A stretch of DNA of 6,244 nt from an uncultured beta proteobacterium (lineage in GTDB: Bacteria; Pseudomonadota; Gammaproteobacteria; Burkholderiales; Rhodocyclaceae): the NCBI GenBank assembly GCA_903910495.1, contig CAIVZW010000578.1, positions 1 through 6,244 of the forward strand, in the 5' to 3' direction. The translations under genes were made by a program, and so were the position numbers. The stretch's first letter is position 1; each line of letters opens with the position of its first letter. Shown in pieces: positions 1 to 6,109 of the stretch. The notes under the pieces are model-generated. The model saw only the letters and a program-made list of their open reading frames with translations, did not search any database and was not told the origin of the DNA.

Positions 1-302
1 GCCATCTCATACCCGTCAAGGCAGGTAATGACCGAAGCGGCTTCACCCGGGGTGTTGATCAGAACCGAAGTGATGGTACCGCCATACATTCCGCCATAAT
101 AGATACCTGAAAGCATGATGATTGCCGAGACCGGGGGCATGCCATAAGTCAGCGGAATCAAAAGTGCTGTAGCCGTGGTCGGGCCAATGCCTGGAAGCAC
201 ACCAACCAGCTGGCCTACCGTAACACCGATCAGGCAGTAAAACAGATTATGCCAGGTCATGGCTACGCCAAATCCCGACATCAATCCCATCAAGGAATCC
301 AT
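1..302 (-). CDS. tctA: Tripartite tricarboxylate transporter large permease TctA, N-terminal part (cut by window edge)
   Basis: This is the first 100 residues of the large membrane subunit (about 500 residues, many helices) of a TTT-family secondary transporter, which imports carboxylates delivered by a periplasmic TctC-type binding protein. The protein starts [15 protein letters not shown] and carries the family signatures [12 protein letters not shown] (about residues 33-44) and YYGGMYGGT followed by INTPGEA (about residues 65-85), which belong to the conserved TctA half-repeat. The ATG at 302 is chosen because a near-perfect AGGAGGT Shine-Dalgarno sits five bases upstream. The tctB stop codon overlaps that Shine-Dalgarno, so the two genes are probably translationally coupled. 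The rest of the gene lies outside the window. The family assignment is firm; the substrate is unknown, but the linked kinase and aldolase suggest a sugar acid. Confidence 0.95.
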   Translation of the reverse strand, partial: MDSLMGLMSGFGVAMTWHNLFYCLIGVTVGQLVGVLPGIGPTTATALLIPLTYGMPPVSAIIMLSGIYYGGMYGGTITSVLINTPGEAASVITCLDGYEM

Positions 303-307
303 TGATT

Positions 308-314
308 ACCTCCT
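308..314 (-). promoter_or_regulatory. Strong ribosome binding site of tctA overlapping the tctB stop codon
   Basis: The minus strand reads AGGAGGT five bases before the tctA ATG at 302. The tctB TAG stop (315-313) overlaps the first bases of this site, so a ribosome finishing tctB stands on the tctA start region. This fits coupled synthesis of the two membrane subunits. Confidence 0.8.
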
Positions 315-825
315 AGAAACCAAACAGGCTGAGAAATTTTTCAGGCAATGGGACTGAAAAACAAACTTTGAAGATGAAGTAATGAATGAACGTAATGGCT
401 ATCGATAGCACTATGGCCGGCCATAACCTGTATTGGCGAACCAATACAACAAACATCAATAAGGAACCGGCGATGTTGAAACCAACGATATTAAGAAGGA
501 ACAGAAAAACCAGACAGGAAATGAATACCGACGCGACATTGATCAGTTCCTGTTTTCCGGGGAAACACAGTCCTGCTTTAAAGACCTGTTTTGTGCAGGA
601 TTGCCAGACATAGACGAGCGCAATGAAAATCGAAAATCCGGACAGCCAGCGCGGATACATCCCAGGGCCTGCTCCCAGTTTTGAATGATATGGAATATCA
701 AAAGACATTTTAAAAAACAGGATGGAGAAGGCCAAAAAACCAAGGCCAAACCAGAGCCCGGCATTCTGATTTCTGACCCACTCTGTGAATGATTTTTTGT
801 TGTTCGTTTCGGTTTCATCAATCAT
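313..825 (-). CDS. tctB: Tripartite tricarboxylate transporter small permease TctB
   Basis: This is the small membrane subunit of the TTT transporter, which pairs with TctA in the inner membrane. The 170-residue product starts MIDETETNNKK and is the usual size for TctB. It has a short charged cytoplasmic N-terminus, a hydrophobic helix at about residues 22-40, the family-typical GAGPGMYPRWLS stretch at about 51-62 leading into a second helix, and two or three further helices between about 96 and 154. The frame is open further upstream to 891, which would overlap the kinase, and there is an ATG at 831. The ATG at 825 is preferred because AAAGGA lies about six bases before it but directly abuts the 831 ATG. 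Sequence conservation in this family is low, so the call rests on topology, the GPGMYPRW motif and the adjacent tctA. No tctC-type binding protein gene is present in the window. Confidence 0.9.
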   Translation of the reverse strand: MIDETETNNKKSFTEWVRNQNAGLWFGLGFLAFSILFFKMSFDIPYHSKLGAGPGMYPRWLSGFSIFIALVYVWQSCTKQVFKAGLCFPGKQELINVASVFISCLVFLFLLNIVGFNIAGSLLMFVVLVRQYRLWPAIVLSIAITFIHYFIFKVCFSVPLPEKFLSLFGF

Positions 826-865
826 AGTCATTCCTTTCAGTCCGATGCACGCTTGATTTCTTCTT

Positions 866-1777
866 TCAATTTGCTGATTCCTCCGGGCCATACGTAGCCA
901 ATACGGTCAGATCAACTTCTGCTCGTGTAGGGCAACCCAGTCTTCCTCCGAATCGCGTACATTTCAGTGAGGCGGCAACACAGGCAAAACGTGCTGCGTT
1001 CCTGATGTCCTTTCCTTCAAGTAACGCCAGGGCGAATGCCCCATGAAAAATATCGCCTGCCGACAAGGTGTCGATCACCTCAATGACCGGAGACTTTACG
1101 TTGCAGACTTCGCCATTTTCGTACCAGGAATAACCTTTGGCGCCACAACTGGCTCCTACGTGGCCCCTGTGTGTCGATCCGACCTTGATCAATGCCGTTT
1201 CGACTTCGTCGCAGCCGGCATAAATGAGCAAGTCGGCATCAGAAAAAATCGCATAAGTGGTAAGTGGAATGAGGCGCTGAAGAACGTCCAGAGGGGCGAC
1301 ATCCCCGTCAATCATGCATGGAATATTGAGAGAATTCGCCGCTTTTATCGCTGCTTCGGCACCTTCAACCCAGCGTGCATCGCAGTGCAGGAGATCGGCT
1401 TTGGCTATCTCATGGAGGGGCAACCAGTCTGCTGATTTATCGACATGCGGATCATGAAACGGCACCACCAACCGGTCACCGTGCTTATCGACAATCACCG
1501 TCGCCTGAGAGGTAAGGGTTCCCGGCACACTGTGCAGACCCGAGGTGTCAAGACCTTCGGCAGCCAGTGTCTTGCGCATCGACGTGCCCAGTTCGTCATC
1601 CCCGATGCGCGCACAAATCTGCGCACTGCCGCCAAGCCTGACAAATGCATAGGCTGCCGAGAGTGCCATGCCATCGACGACCTGGCACATTTCCGAGGCG
1701 AGGACTTTGGCCGGCAATGCAGGGACATCATCAACACGATAAATGCTTGAGTTGCAGATGGCCCCGACAGCGATCAG
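866..1777 (-). CDS. PfkB-family (ribokinase-like) sugar kinase, YihV-related, with a probable CTG start
   Basis: This is an ATP-dependent cytoplasmic kinase of the PfkB family. The C-terminal signature is IDTLSAGDIFHGAF, with the catalytic base Asp at about residue 242 of the 303-residue product. The segments DARWVEGA, MIDGDVAPLD, AIFSD and LKCTRFGGRLGCP resemble, from memory, E. coli YihV (6-deoxy-6-sulfofructose kinase), so it belongs to that subgroup rather than to fructokinases. Its true substrate is unknown; next to a KDPG-type aldolase, a 2-keto-3-deoxy sugar acid is the most natural guess. The start is unusual. The first ATG/GTG/TTG in frame is a TTG at 1717, but the family's first strand (LIAVGAICNSSIYRVDDVP) is encoded upstream of it. 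A CTG at 1777 begins exactly at this strand and has AAAAGGA eight bases upstream, so I use it. A CTG at 1828 overlapping the aldolase stop is the alternative. The first Gly of the GAGD anion-hole motif is Ser here. Confidence 0.85.
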   Translation of the reverse strand: MIAVGAICNSSIYRVDDVPALPAKVLASEMCQVVDGMALSAAYAFVRLGGSAQICARIGDDELGTSMRKTLAAEGLDTSGLHSVPGTLTSQATVIVDKHGDRLVVPFHDPHVDKSADWLPLHEIAKADLLHCDARWVEGAEAAIKAANSLNIPCMIDGDVAPLDVLQRLIPLTTYAIFSDADLLIYAGCDEVETALIKVGSTHRGHVGASCGAKGYSWYENGEVCNVKSPVIEVIDTLSAGDIFHGAFALALLEGKDIRNAARFACVAASLKCTRFGGRLGCPTRAEVDLTVLATYGPEESAN

Positions 1778-1783
1778 TCGCGG

Positions 1784-1792
1784 TTTCCTTTT
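1784..1792 (-). promoter_or_regulatory. Ribosome binding site supporting the non-ATG kinase start
   Basis: The minus strand reads AAAAGGAAA here. The GGA core ends eight bases before a CTG at 1777 that opens the conserved first strand of the kinase. The TTG at 1717 has no comparable purine-rich site upstream. The site therefore favours the longer product with the CTG start; this is inferred from spacing only. Confidence 0.5.
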
Positions 1793-1824
1793 CCGTGCGC
1801 CGTGATTGCCGAATTCTGCACGGT

Positions 1825-2466
1825 TCAGGCTCCGGTCATGGCCGATGCTTGCCGGGCCAGTGCCGTAATTGCCGTCCAGTCACGGGCCTGTACGAGGTTG
1901 GCAGGGGTTACCCACGAACAGCCTACCGTACTGCAATTGGGCAAGGCCAGATAACCCGGAATGTCATTTAGCTTGATGCCGCCCGTAGGGCAAAACGTAA
2001 GGCTTGGGAAAACTCCAGCCATACTCTGCAACCAGACAATGCCGGCGCTGCCATGTGCGGGAAAGAGCTTCAGTTCGGAGAAACCCAGTTCCATGGCGCC
2101 CATGATTTCACTGGCCGACGATACTCCCGGCAGGAACGGCAAACCGGCGGCGCGCACGGCTTTGCCAAGATTTTCTGTCAAACCCGGCGCTACGCCAAAA
2201 GCGGCGCCTGCGTCCACAGCGCGCGCCACATCCTCGCTGCCAAGCAGTGTTCCTGCACCGACATGCGCTTCAGGGGCCGCTTTGACCATTGCCCGGATGG
2301 CGTCCGCAGCGGCCGGTGTGCGCATCAATACTTCAAACACCAGAATGCCGCCGTCTACAAGCGCACGTGCCAGATCAGCGGCCACACTGGCATCGTGGAT
2401 GGTCAGAACGGGCATTACCGGAGTGCCGGAGAGAATTTCGCGCATATTCATTTTGCTTGCTTGCAT
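1825..2466 (-). CDS. eda: 2-dehydro-3-deoxy-phosphogluconate/galactonate aldolase (KDPG aldolase family, Eda-like)
   Basis: This class I aldolase cleaves a 2-keto-3-deoxy-6-phospho sugar acid into pyruvate and glyceraldehyde 3-phosphate, the last step of the Entner-Doudoroff pathway and its side branches. The 213-residue product matches the length of E. coli Eda, and key residues fall at the same numbers: Glu45 in VFEVLMRT, Arg49, Thr73 in GAGT, and the Schiff-base Lys133 in ELKLFPAHGSAG. CPTGGI (about 159-164) forms part of the phosphate site. The GGSW of Eda is GCSW here, with Ser184 kept. The frame is open upstream to 2592 and would overlap the iclR end, but the ATG at 2466 has AAGGA at good spacing and gives the normal family N-terminus. 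It lies 49 bp after the IclR gene. KDPGal aldolase (DgoA-like) specificity cannot be excluded, because the same fold and residues serve both substrates. Confidence 0.93.
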   Translation of the reverse strand: MQASKMNMREILSGTPVMPVLTIHDASVAADLARALVDGGILVFEVLMRTPAAADAIRAMVKAAPEAHVGAGTLLGSEDVARAVDAGAAFGVAPGLTENLGKAVRAAGLPFLPGVSSASEIMGAMELGFSELKLFPAHGSAGIVWLQSMAGVFPSLTFCPTGGIKLNDIPGYLALPNCSTVGCSWVTPANLVQARDWTAITALARQASAMTGA

Positions 2467-2515
2467 AGTTTTCCTTGACAGCTTCGAGATCAGGACAAAA
2501 AAGTTAGGATCAGTG

Positions 2516-3310
2516 TCATTTGGTATTGGCATGCTCTCGAACAGGCCAGATCTGTTCAAGCTGGCAAATCGCCGCATGCAGTGGCTCGGCAAACGAGTTC
2601 AGGCGCTCACGGTCAAGGCGGAATGTCGGTCCGCCGATCGAGACAGCGCCAACGACGAGGTTTGATTTTGTCCTGTCCTTGACCAGCATAGCGATGGCCG
2701 ACAGGCCCAGTTCGGACTCCTGCTCATTGAGCCCAAATCCCATTTCGCGGGTTTTCCGGATTTCCCGTTTCAACTGGGCTACCGTGCGGATAGCGTTGGG
2801 CCCCAGTAATTCGCTTTCGAACCCTCGTGCCACGACCATGGCGATTGCTTCCTTATCTGGCATGCTGGCCAGCCAGGCCTTGCCCATGGCGGTAGTGTGT
2901 AATGGAACGTGCCGTCCGCTGATCGGGTCACAGCGGATCGAACTTGTTGCCCCCTGGGCTATTGCGACCCAGGTCATCTCCGAGTCCTCAACCACAGCAA
3001 GGCGCACCAGTTCGCCGGTCTTTTGTGCCAGATCGTCCAGTATGGGTTGGGCCGCCTCGGTGATATTCATCCCGGCAAGCTGGCGCAGCCCGATGGCTCC
3101 AAGTTTGAGGGTCAGTACATAGCGGTCACTCAGGACGCCTTGTTTGACGTAGTGGGCGTTGATCAGCGCCTGAAGCAATCGGTGAGTGGCGCTCAGGGGC
3201 AAGGAAAGATGCCGGGAGATGGCACTGATTTGCAAGCCCTCGCTGTTCTCGATGAGAAGCTCAAGAATCGCCAGACCGCGCTCTACCGATGAAACGCTGA
3301 GGTTAGCCAT
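2516..3310 (-). CDS. IclR-family transcriptional regulator
   Basis: This 264-residue cytoplasmic DNA-binding protein has an N-terminal winged helix-turn-helix at about residues 5-65 (SSVERGLAILELL, then LQISAISRHLSLPLSATHRLLQAL as the HTH). A C-terminal IclR effector domain follows at about 80-250, with the typical GRHVPLHTTAMGKAWLA segment and the GLNEQESELGLSAIA and VGAVSIGG stretches. Regulators of this family often control catabolic operons, binding a small carboxylate or sugar-acid effector. The ATG at 3310 is preceded by GGAG and GAGGA. It is the first gene of the presumed catabolic operon, 49 bp ahead of the aldolase. Two IclR-type palindromes lie upstream at 3473-3508, so autoregulation together with the operon is likely. 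KdgR-like control by a ketodeoxy sugar acid is possible but not shown by the sequence. Confidence 0.95.
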   Translation of the reverse strand: MANLSVSSVERGLAILELLIENSEGLQISAISRHLSLPLSATHRLLQALINAHYVKQGVLSDRYVLTLKLGAIGLRQLAGMNITEAAQPILDDLAQKTGELVRLAVVEDSEMTWVAIAQGATSSIRCDPISGRHVPLHTTAMGKAWLASMPDKEAIAMVVARGFESELLGPNAIRTVAQLKREIRKTREMGFGLNEQESELGLSAIAMLVKDRTKSNLVVGAVSIGGPTFRLDRERLNSFAEPLHAAICQLEQIWPVREHANTK

Positions 3311-3334
3311 GAACTCCGATCCTCAATGACAGCC

Positions 3335-3353
3335 ATGAATTCATTTCTAGAAA
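3335..3353. repeat. Two abutting 10-bp palindromes in the iclR leader
   Basis: ATGAATTCAT (3335-3344) and TTTCTAGAAA (3344-3353) are each perfect palindromes sharing one base, lying 25 to 43 bp upstream of the iclR ATG. They could form a protein binding site in the untranslated leader or may be chance AT-rich symmetry. They differ from the GGAAA-N3-TTTCC operators upstream. Confidence 0.35.
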
Positions 3354-3464
3354 ATCCTGCCGGGACATAGTATCAAGTGCCGCTGTGGTCTAAACCGTAA
3401 CTGGGATTACGAAGCAGGTTCTTTTCATCACGAGGTGCATGCTAGCGAGAAAAACGTAGTCTAA

Positions 3465-3509
3465 ATCAAACAGGAAACATTTTCCACATCAAACAGGAAA
3501 CATTTTCCA
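3465..3509. promoter_or_regulatory. Two tandem IclR-type operators upstream of the iclR-eda-kinase-tctBA operon
   Basis: A 22-bp sequence occurs twice without mismatch at 3465-3486 and 3488-3509, a 23-bp period. Each copy contains the inverted repeat GGAAA-CAT-TTTCC (3473-3485 and 3496-3508). This is very close to the published E. coli IclR box, TGGAAATNATTTCCA. The spacing is about two helical turns, so two regulator dimers could bind on nearly the same face. The sites lie between the carbamate kinase gene and the divergent-free 5' end of the IclR gene, so the encoded regulator is the obvious candidate to bind them. Symmetry, repetition and position are seen directly; binding is inferred. 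Confidence 0.75.
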
Positions 3510-3513
3510 AAAA

Positions 3514-3542
3514 GTTATAGATGGAGTGAAACCTTCGGAATA
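3514..3542 (-). promoter_or_regulatory. Weak candidate promoter for the IclR-led operon
   Basis: The minus strand has TATAAC (3519-3514) as a reasonable -10 element, with only a poor -35 (TATTCC, 3542-3537) at 17-bp spacing. Transcription would begin near 3507, inside the operator pair, so bound regulator would block or remodel initiation. The poor -35 would fit a promoter needing activation, but the call is tentative. Confidence 0.25.
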
Positions 3543-3550
3543 ATGATTGA

Positions 3551-4480
3551 TTAACCGACAAGTGTGCCCGTTTTACCCTCAATGCCTTCTTTCGCCTTGC
3601 TCAGCATGGTGATCAGTGTTTTGCGACCAGGCTTCGATTCGGCGAAAGAGAGCGCAGCTTCGACTTTAGGGCGCATGGAACCTTTGGCGAAGTGCCCTTC
3701 AGCAAGGTAACGTTTGGCGTCGTCAAGGCTCAAGTGATCAAGCCATTGTTCATCGGGCTTGCCAAAGTTGATGGCAACTTTTTCGACGGCGGTGAGAATG
3801 ATCAGCAGGTCGGCGTCTATCATTTCGGCCAGCTTGGCGCTTGCCCAGTCTTTATCGACGATGGCACTGGCACCTTTGAGGTGGTTACCCTGGCGTATCA
3901 CCGGAATACCGCCACCGCCAACCGTGATGACGACCTGCCCGGCATCAAGCATCGCGCGCACGGTTTCCTTCTCTATGACATCGACCGGCCTGGGTGAGGC
4001 GACCACGCGACGGTAGCCGCGTCCGGCGTCTTCTTTCATGTGCGCGCCCTTGGCGATCATTGCCTCCGCTTCCGTTTTGCTGAAGAACGATCCGATGGGT
4101 TTGGCAGGGTCATCGAACGCCGGGTCGCTTGCGTCGACCTCCACCTGGGTAATCAGTGTTGCCACCGGCTTCTGTATGCCGCGATTTAACAAGGTTTCGC
4201 GCAATGCATTTTGCAGATCGTAGCCAATGTAGCCCTGGCTCAGGGCCACACAGACCGACATGGGCAATACAGGCGAGTGCGCGGAAGTCATCGATGCGGC
4301 TTCAAATGCCAGGTGAATCATGCCCACTTGCGGACCATTGCCATGCGTGATGACCACCTGGTGACCCTGGGCAATCAGATCAACGATGGCGTTTGACGTG
4401 TTTTGAACGGCAATCATTTGTTCGGACAGATTATTCCCCAGGGCATTGCCGCCAAGCGCCAGAACAATTGTTTTCCTCAT
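3551..4480 (-). CDS. arcC: Carbamate kinase, YqeA/ArcC type
   Basis: This cytoplasmic amino-acid-kinase-fold enzyme catalyses reversible transfer between carbamoyl phosphate and ADP, giving ATP, CO2 and ammonia in the catabolic direction. The 309-residue product is family length. It shows LALGGNALG at residues 7-15, THGNGPQVGM near 45-54, PMSVCVALSQGYIGYDLQ, GSFFSKTEAEA, DAGRGYRRVVASP, VGGGGIPV, VDKDWASAKLAEMIDADLL and the C-terminal signature GHFAKGSMRPKVEAA. From memory it is nearly colinear with E. coli YqeA, which sits in the ygeW-ygeX-ygeY-hyuA cluster, and ygeY and ygeW lie upstream here too, supporting the YqeA assignment over an arginine-deiminase ArcC. The ATG at 4480 has AAGGGG about six bases upstream. 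The gene follows a 283-bp spacer containing a terminator, so it may have its own promoter. No clear terminator follows its stop. Confidence 0.95.
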   Translation of the reverse strand: MRKTIVLALGGNALGNNLSEQMIAVQNTSNAIVDLIAQGHQVVITHGNGPQVGMIHLAFEAASMTSAHSPVLPMSVCVALSQGYIGYDLQNALRETLLNRGIQKPVATLITQVEVDASDPAFDDPAKPIGSFFSKTEAEAMIAKGAHMKEDAGRGYRRVVASPRPVDVIEKETVRAMLDAGQVVITVGGGGIPVIRQGNHLKGASAIVDKDWASAKLAEMIDADLLIILTAVEKVAINFGKPDEQWLDHLSLDDAKRYLAEGHFAKGSMRPKVEAALSFAESKPGRKTLITMLSKAKEGIEGKTGTLVG

Positions 4481-4714
4481 GAGATTCCCCTTTGTTCAGT
4501 TACGAAACTGCGCTGTTGATCGAGGAGTTCCAGATGAAACGATTTGTCGTCCGAAAAGTGCCCGGCACCGGCGTGGCCTGCACGTCGGGTAAAGCGTGGA
4601 TCACAGAGAAGCGTACAACACAGAGCAGTGCGTCGCCAGCTTGATCATGCGGGCGACGGCGACGGCCTGACACGGCAGAGGATGGCTGAGGACAGCATCG
4701 ACCGGCGCAGCCTT
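4481..4714. other. Spacer between the ygeY terminator and the carbamate kinase gene, no recognisable gene
   Basis: About 230 bp separate the terminator after ygeY from the carbamate kinase start. Both strands carry short open frames of up to about 70 codons, but none has a convincing start, ribosome binding site or recognisable product. A promoter for the kinase gene would be expected here; only weak -35/-10 matches are visible, for example TTGTAC followed by CTTTAC on the minus strand. The stretch is GC-rich near the terminator and could hold a decayed gene, a small RNA or simply leader sequence. Confidence 0.5.
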
Positions 4715-4746
4715 AAAACCACTCCGGCGAATCATCCGGAGTGATT
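4715..4746 (-). terminator. Intrinsic terminator after ygeY
   Basis: Read on the minus strand, CACTCCGG pairs perfectly with CCGGAGTG across an 8-base loop. The stem extends by a T-G wobble and two A-T pairs, and a UUUU run follows on the descending arm. It starts about 18 bases after the ygeY stop, the right place to end the ygeW-ygeY transcript. The U tract is short, so termination may be partial. Confidence 0.75.
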
Positions 4747-4763
4747 GCAACACAGCTGTGAAC

Positions 4764-5981
4764 CTATTCCCCCAGTTCGCTCAAGTACATCAGCGGAATG
4801 GCGGCGTACATGGCAGCACATTTCACCAGATGATCCTTCCAGGTTTTTTCATTGGGCGCGTGTGCTTCCGGCTCCTTTCCGGGACCGAACCCGACGACAG
4901 GAATCCCGTGACGGCCCATGATGGAGACCCCGTTGGTCGAGAAAGTCCATTTATCCACAACGGGCTTGCTCTTGAACAAACCTTCGTAGGCATTGACCAG
5001 GGTTCTGACGGCAATGTGGCTTTCTTCGGTTTTCCACGTCGGGAAGTAGCACTCGGTCGGATAAACAAGGCCGGTGTAGGCCGGACGATCATAGTTGTAC
5101 ATCGACACCGTGGCACTCGCGGCTTTGACGGCAGGCAAGGCGCGAATTTCATCGAGCGCGCCTTCCCAGGTTTCGCCCCAGGTCAGGCGGCGGTCGATCG
5201 ACACCGCACAGCTGTCAGCAACAGCACAGCGACTGGGCGAAGTGAAGAAGATTTCGGAGACGGTGAGCGTACCCTTGCCGAGGAAGTCGTCATGGCCCAG
5301 ATTGCCCGCCAGCTTCTGCAAATCCGTGAGGATGGGCGCCATTTTGAAAATGGCATTGTCACCGCGCTCGGGTGCCGAGCCATGGCAACTGCGGCCCTGG
5401 ACGTCAATGCGGATTTCCATGCGCCCACGCTGGCCGCGATAGATCTGGCAATCGGTCGGTTCGGTACTCACCACGAATTCGGGGCGGATCTTCGATTGTT
5501 CGATGATGTACTGCCAGCACAGGCCGTCGCAGTCCTCTTCCTGCACCGTACCGGTCAGCAGCAGGGTGTATTGGTCTTCCAGTCCGAGGTCCTTGATGAT
5601 TTTTCCTGCATACACCATCGAAGCCATGCCGCCTTCCTGATCGGATGACCCGCGACCGCCGATGATTTCATCGTTTTCCATGCCCTGATATGGATCAAAG
5701 GTCCAGTTTTTCATGTTACCGACGCCTACGGTATCAATGTGGGCGTCCAGCGCAATGAGGTGCGGCCCATGCCCCACATAGCCCAGAATGTTACCCATGG
5801 GGTCGATCTCGACCTTGTCGAAACCAAGCTTTTCCATTTCCTGTTTAATGCGCAGCACAACCTTCTCTTCATCGCAGCTCTCGCTGGGGATGGCGATCAT
5901 GTCGCGCAGGAAGCTGGTCATGTCGGCTTTGTAGTGTTGGGCTCTTGCCACTATTTGTTCAAATGGAAGCTTCTTTGCCAT
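4764..5981 (-). CDS. ygeY: YgeY-family M20 metallohydrolase (selenium-metabolism-linked hydrolase)
   Basis: This 405-residue cytoplasmic zinc hydrolase belongs to the M20 peptidase/deacylase family and, from memory, is nearly colinear with E. coli YgeY. Family members cleave amide bonds in small molecules; the exact substrate of YgeY is not settled to my knowledge. Metal-site motifs are present in order: DAHIDT (His81, Asp83), [10 protein letters not shown] (Asp114), TVQEEDCDG (Glu148 and Glu149), STEPTD near 172-177, and HAPNE (His374). The dimerisation-domain His is in [13 protein letters not shown] (His200). No catalytic residue is obviously missing. The ATG at 5981 has GGAG seven bases upstream and gives the family start [10 protein letters not shown]. 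It follows the carbamoyltransferase gene by 128 bp and is followed by a terminator. In E. coli this gene lies in the ygeW-ygeX-ygeY-hyuA-yqeA cluster, associated by context with selenium-dependent molybdenum hydroxylases and purine breakdown. Confidence 0.95.
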   Translation of the reverse strand: MAKKLPFEQIVARAQHYKADMTSFLRDMIAIPSESCDEEKVVLRIKQEMEKLGFDKVEIDPMGNILGYVGHGPHLIALDAHIDTVGVGNMKNWTFDPYQGMENDEIIGGRGSSDQEGGMASMVYAGKIIKDLGLEDQYTLLLTGTVQEEDCDGLCWQYIIEQSKIRPEFVVSTEPTDCQIYRGQRGRMEIRIDVQGRSCHGSAPERGDNAIFKMAPILTDLQKLAGNLGHDDFLGKGTLTVSEIFFTSPSRCAVADSCAVSIDRRLTWGETWEGALDEIRALPAVKAASATVSMYNYDRPAYTGLVYPTECYFPTWKTEESHIAVRTLVNAYEGLFKSKPVVDKWTFSTNGVSIMGRHGIPVVGFGPGKEPEAHAPNEKTWKDHLVKCAAMYAAIPLMYLSELGE

Positions 5982-6077
5982 TGCTTTTCTCCGATTTCAA
6001 TATTTATGCGGCCAAGAGACAAATCACGACCGATCACCCTTGTTGATCCTCAGCCTCTATTTGCAGGCAGAACGCAG

Positions 6078-6100
6078 GCGTGCGGCAGCGTGCCGCCCGC
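6078..6100 (-). other. GC-rich hairpin between ygeW and ygeY
   Basis: GCGGCA and TGCCGC form a perfect six-pair stem (6082-6087 with 6091-6096) around a three-base loop. Three more G-C pairs follow beyond one mismatch. It begins about ten bases after the ygeW stop. No U tract follows on the minus strand, so it is a poor intrinsic terminator; it may instead stabilise the ygeW mRNA end, pause polymerase or serve as a processing point. Confidence 0.5.
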
Positions 6101-6109
6101 CCGGCTTCG

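Noticed and set aside
1825..1830. Programmed -1 frameshift fusing the aldolase to the kinase
   Set aside because: The kinase frame is -1 relative to the aldolase and open through the junction, but there is no slippery heptamer or obvious downstream structure, and a ribosome binding site precedes the CTG at 1777.
1961..2665. Plus-strand open frame opposite the aldolase and iclR 3' end
   Set aside because: It is low-complexity, Ala/Ser/Arg-rich and spans two well-supported minus-strand genes and their spacer; it is an antisense shadow.
3465..3509. CRISPR repeats or replication iterons
   Set aside because: There are only two copies separated by one base, with no spacers and no cas or rep gene nearby; the internal palindrome and the adjacent IclR gene fit operators better.
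4500..4713. Minus-strand open stretch of about 70 codons in the ygeY-arcC spacer
   Set aside because: It has no ATG, only internal GTG/TTG codons without a ribosome binding site, and the translation is Arg/Pro-rich and unlike any family I know.
4758..5648. Long plus-strand open frame (296 codons) opposite ygeY
   Set aside because: It lies wholly antisense to a gene with full M20 motifs, and its translation has no recognisable domain; it is a shadow of codon bias on the other strand.
4764..5981. Selenocysteine in the selenium-linked hydrolase YgeY
   Set aside because: The reading frame has no internal TGA; the selenium link is by gene context of the family, not by selenocysteine content.
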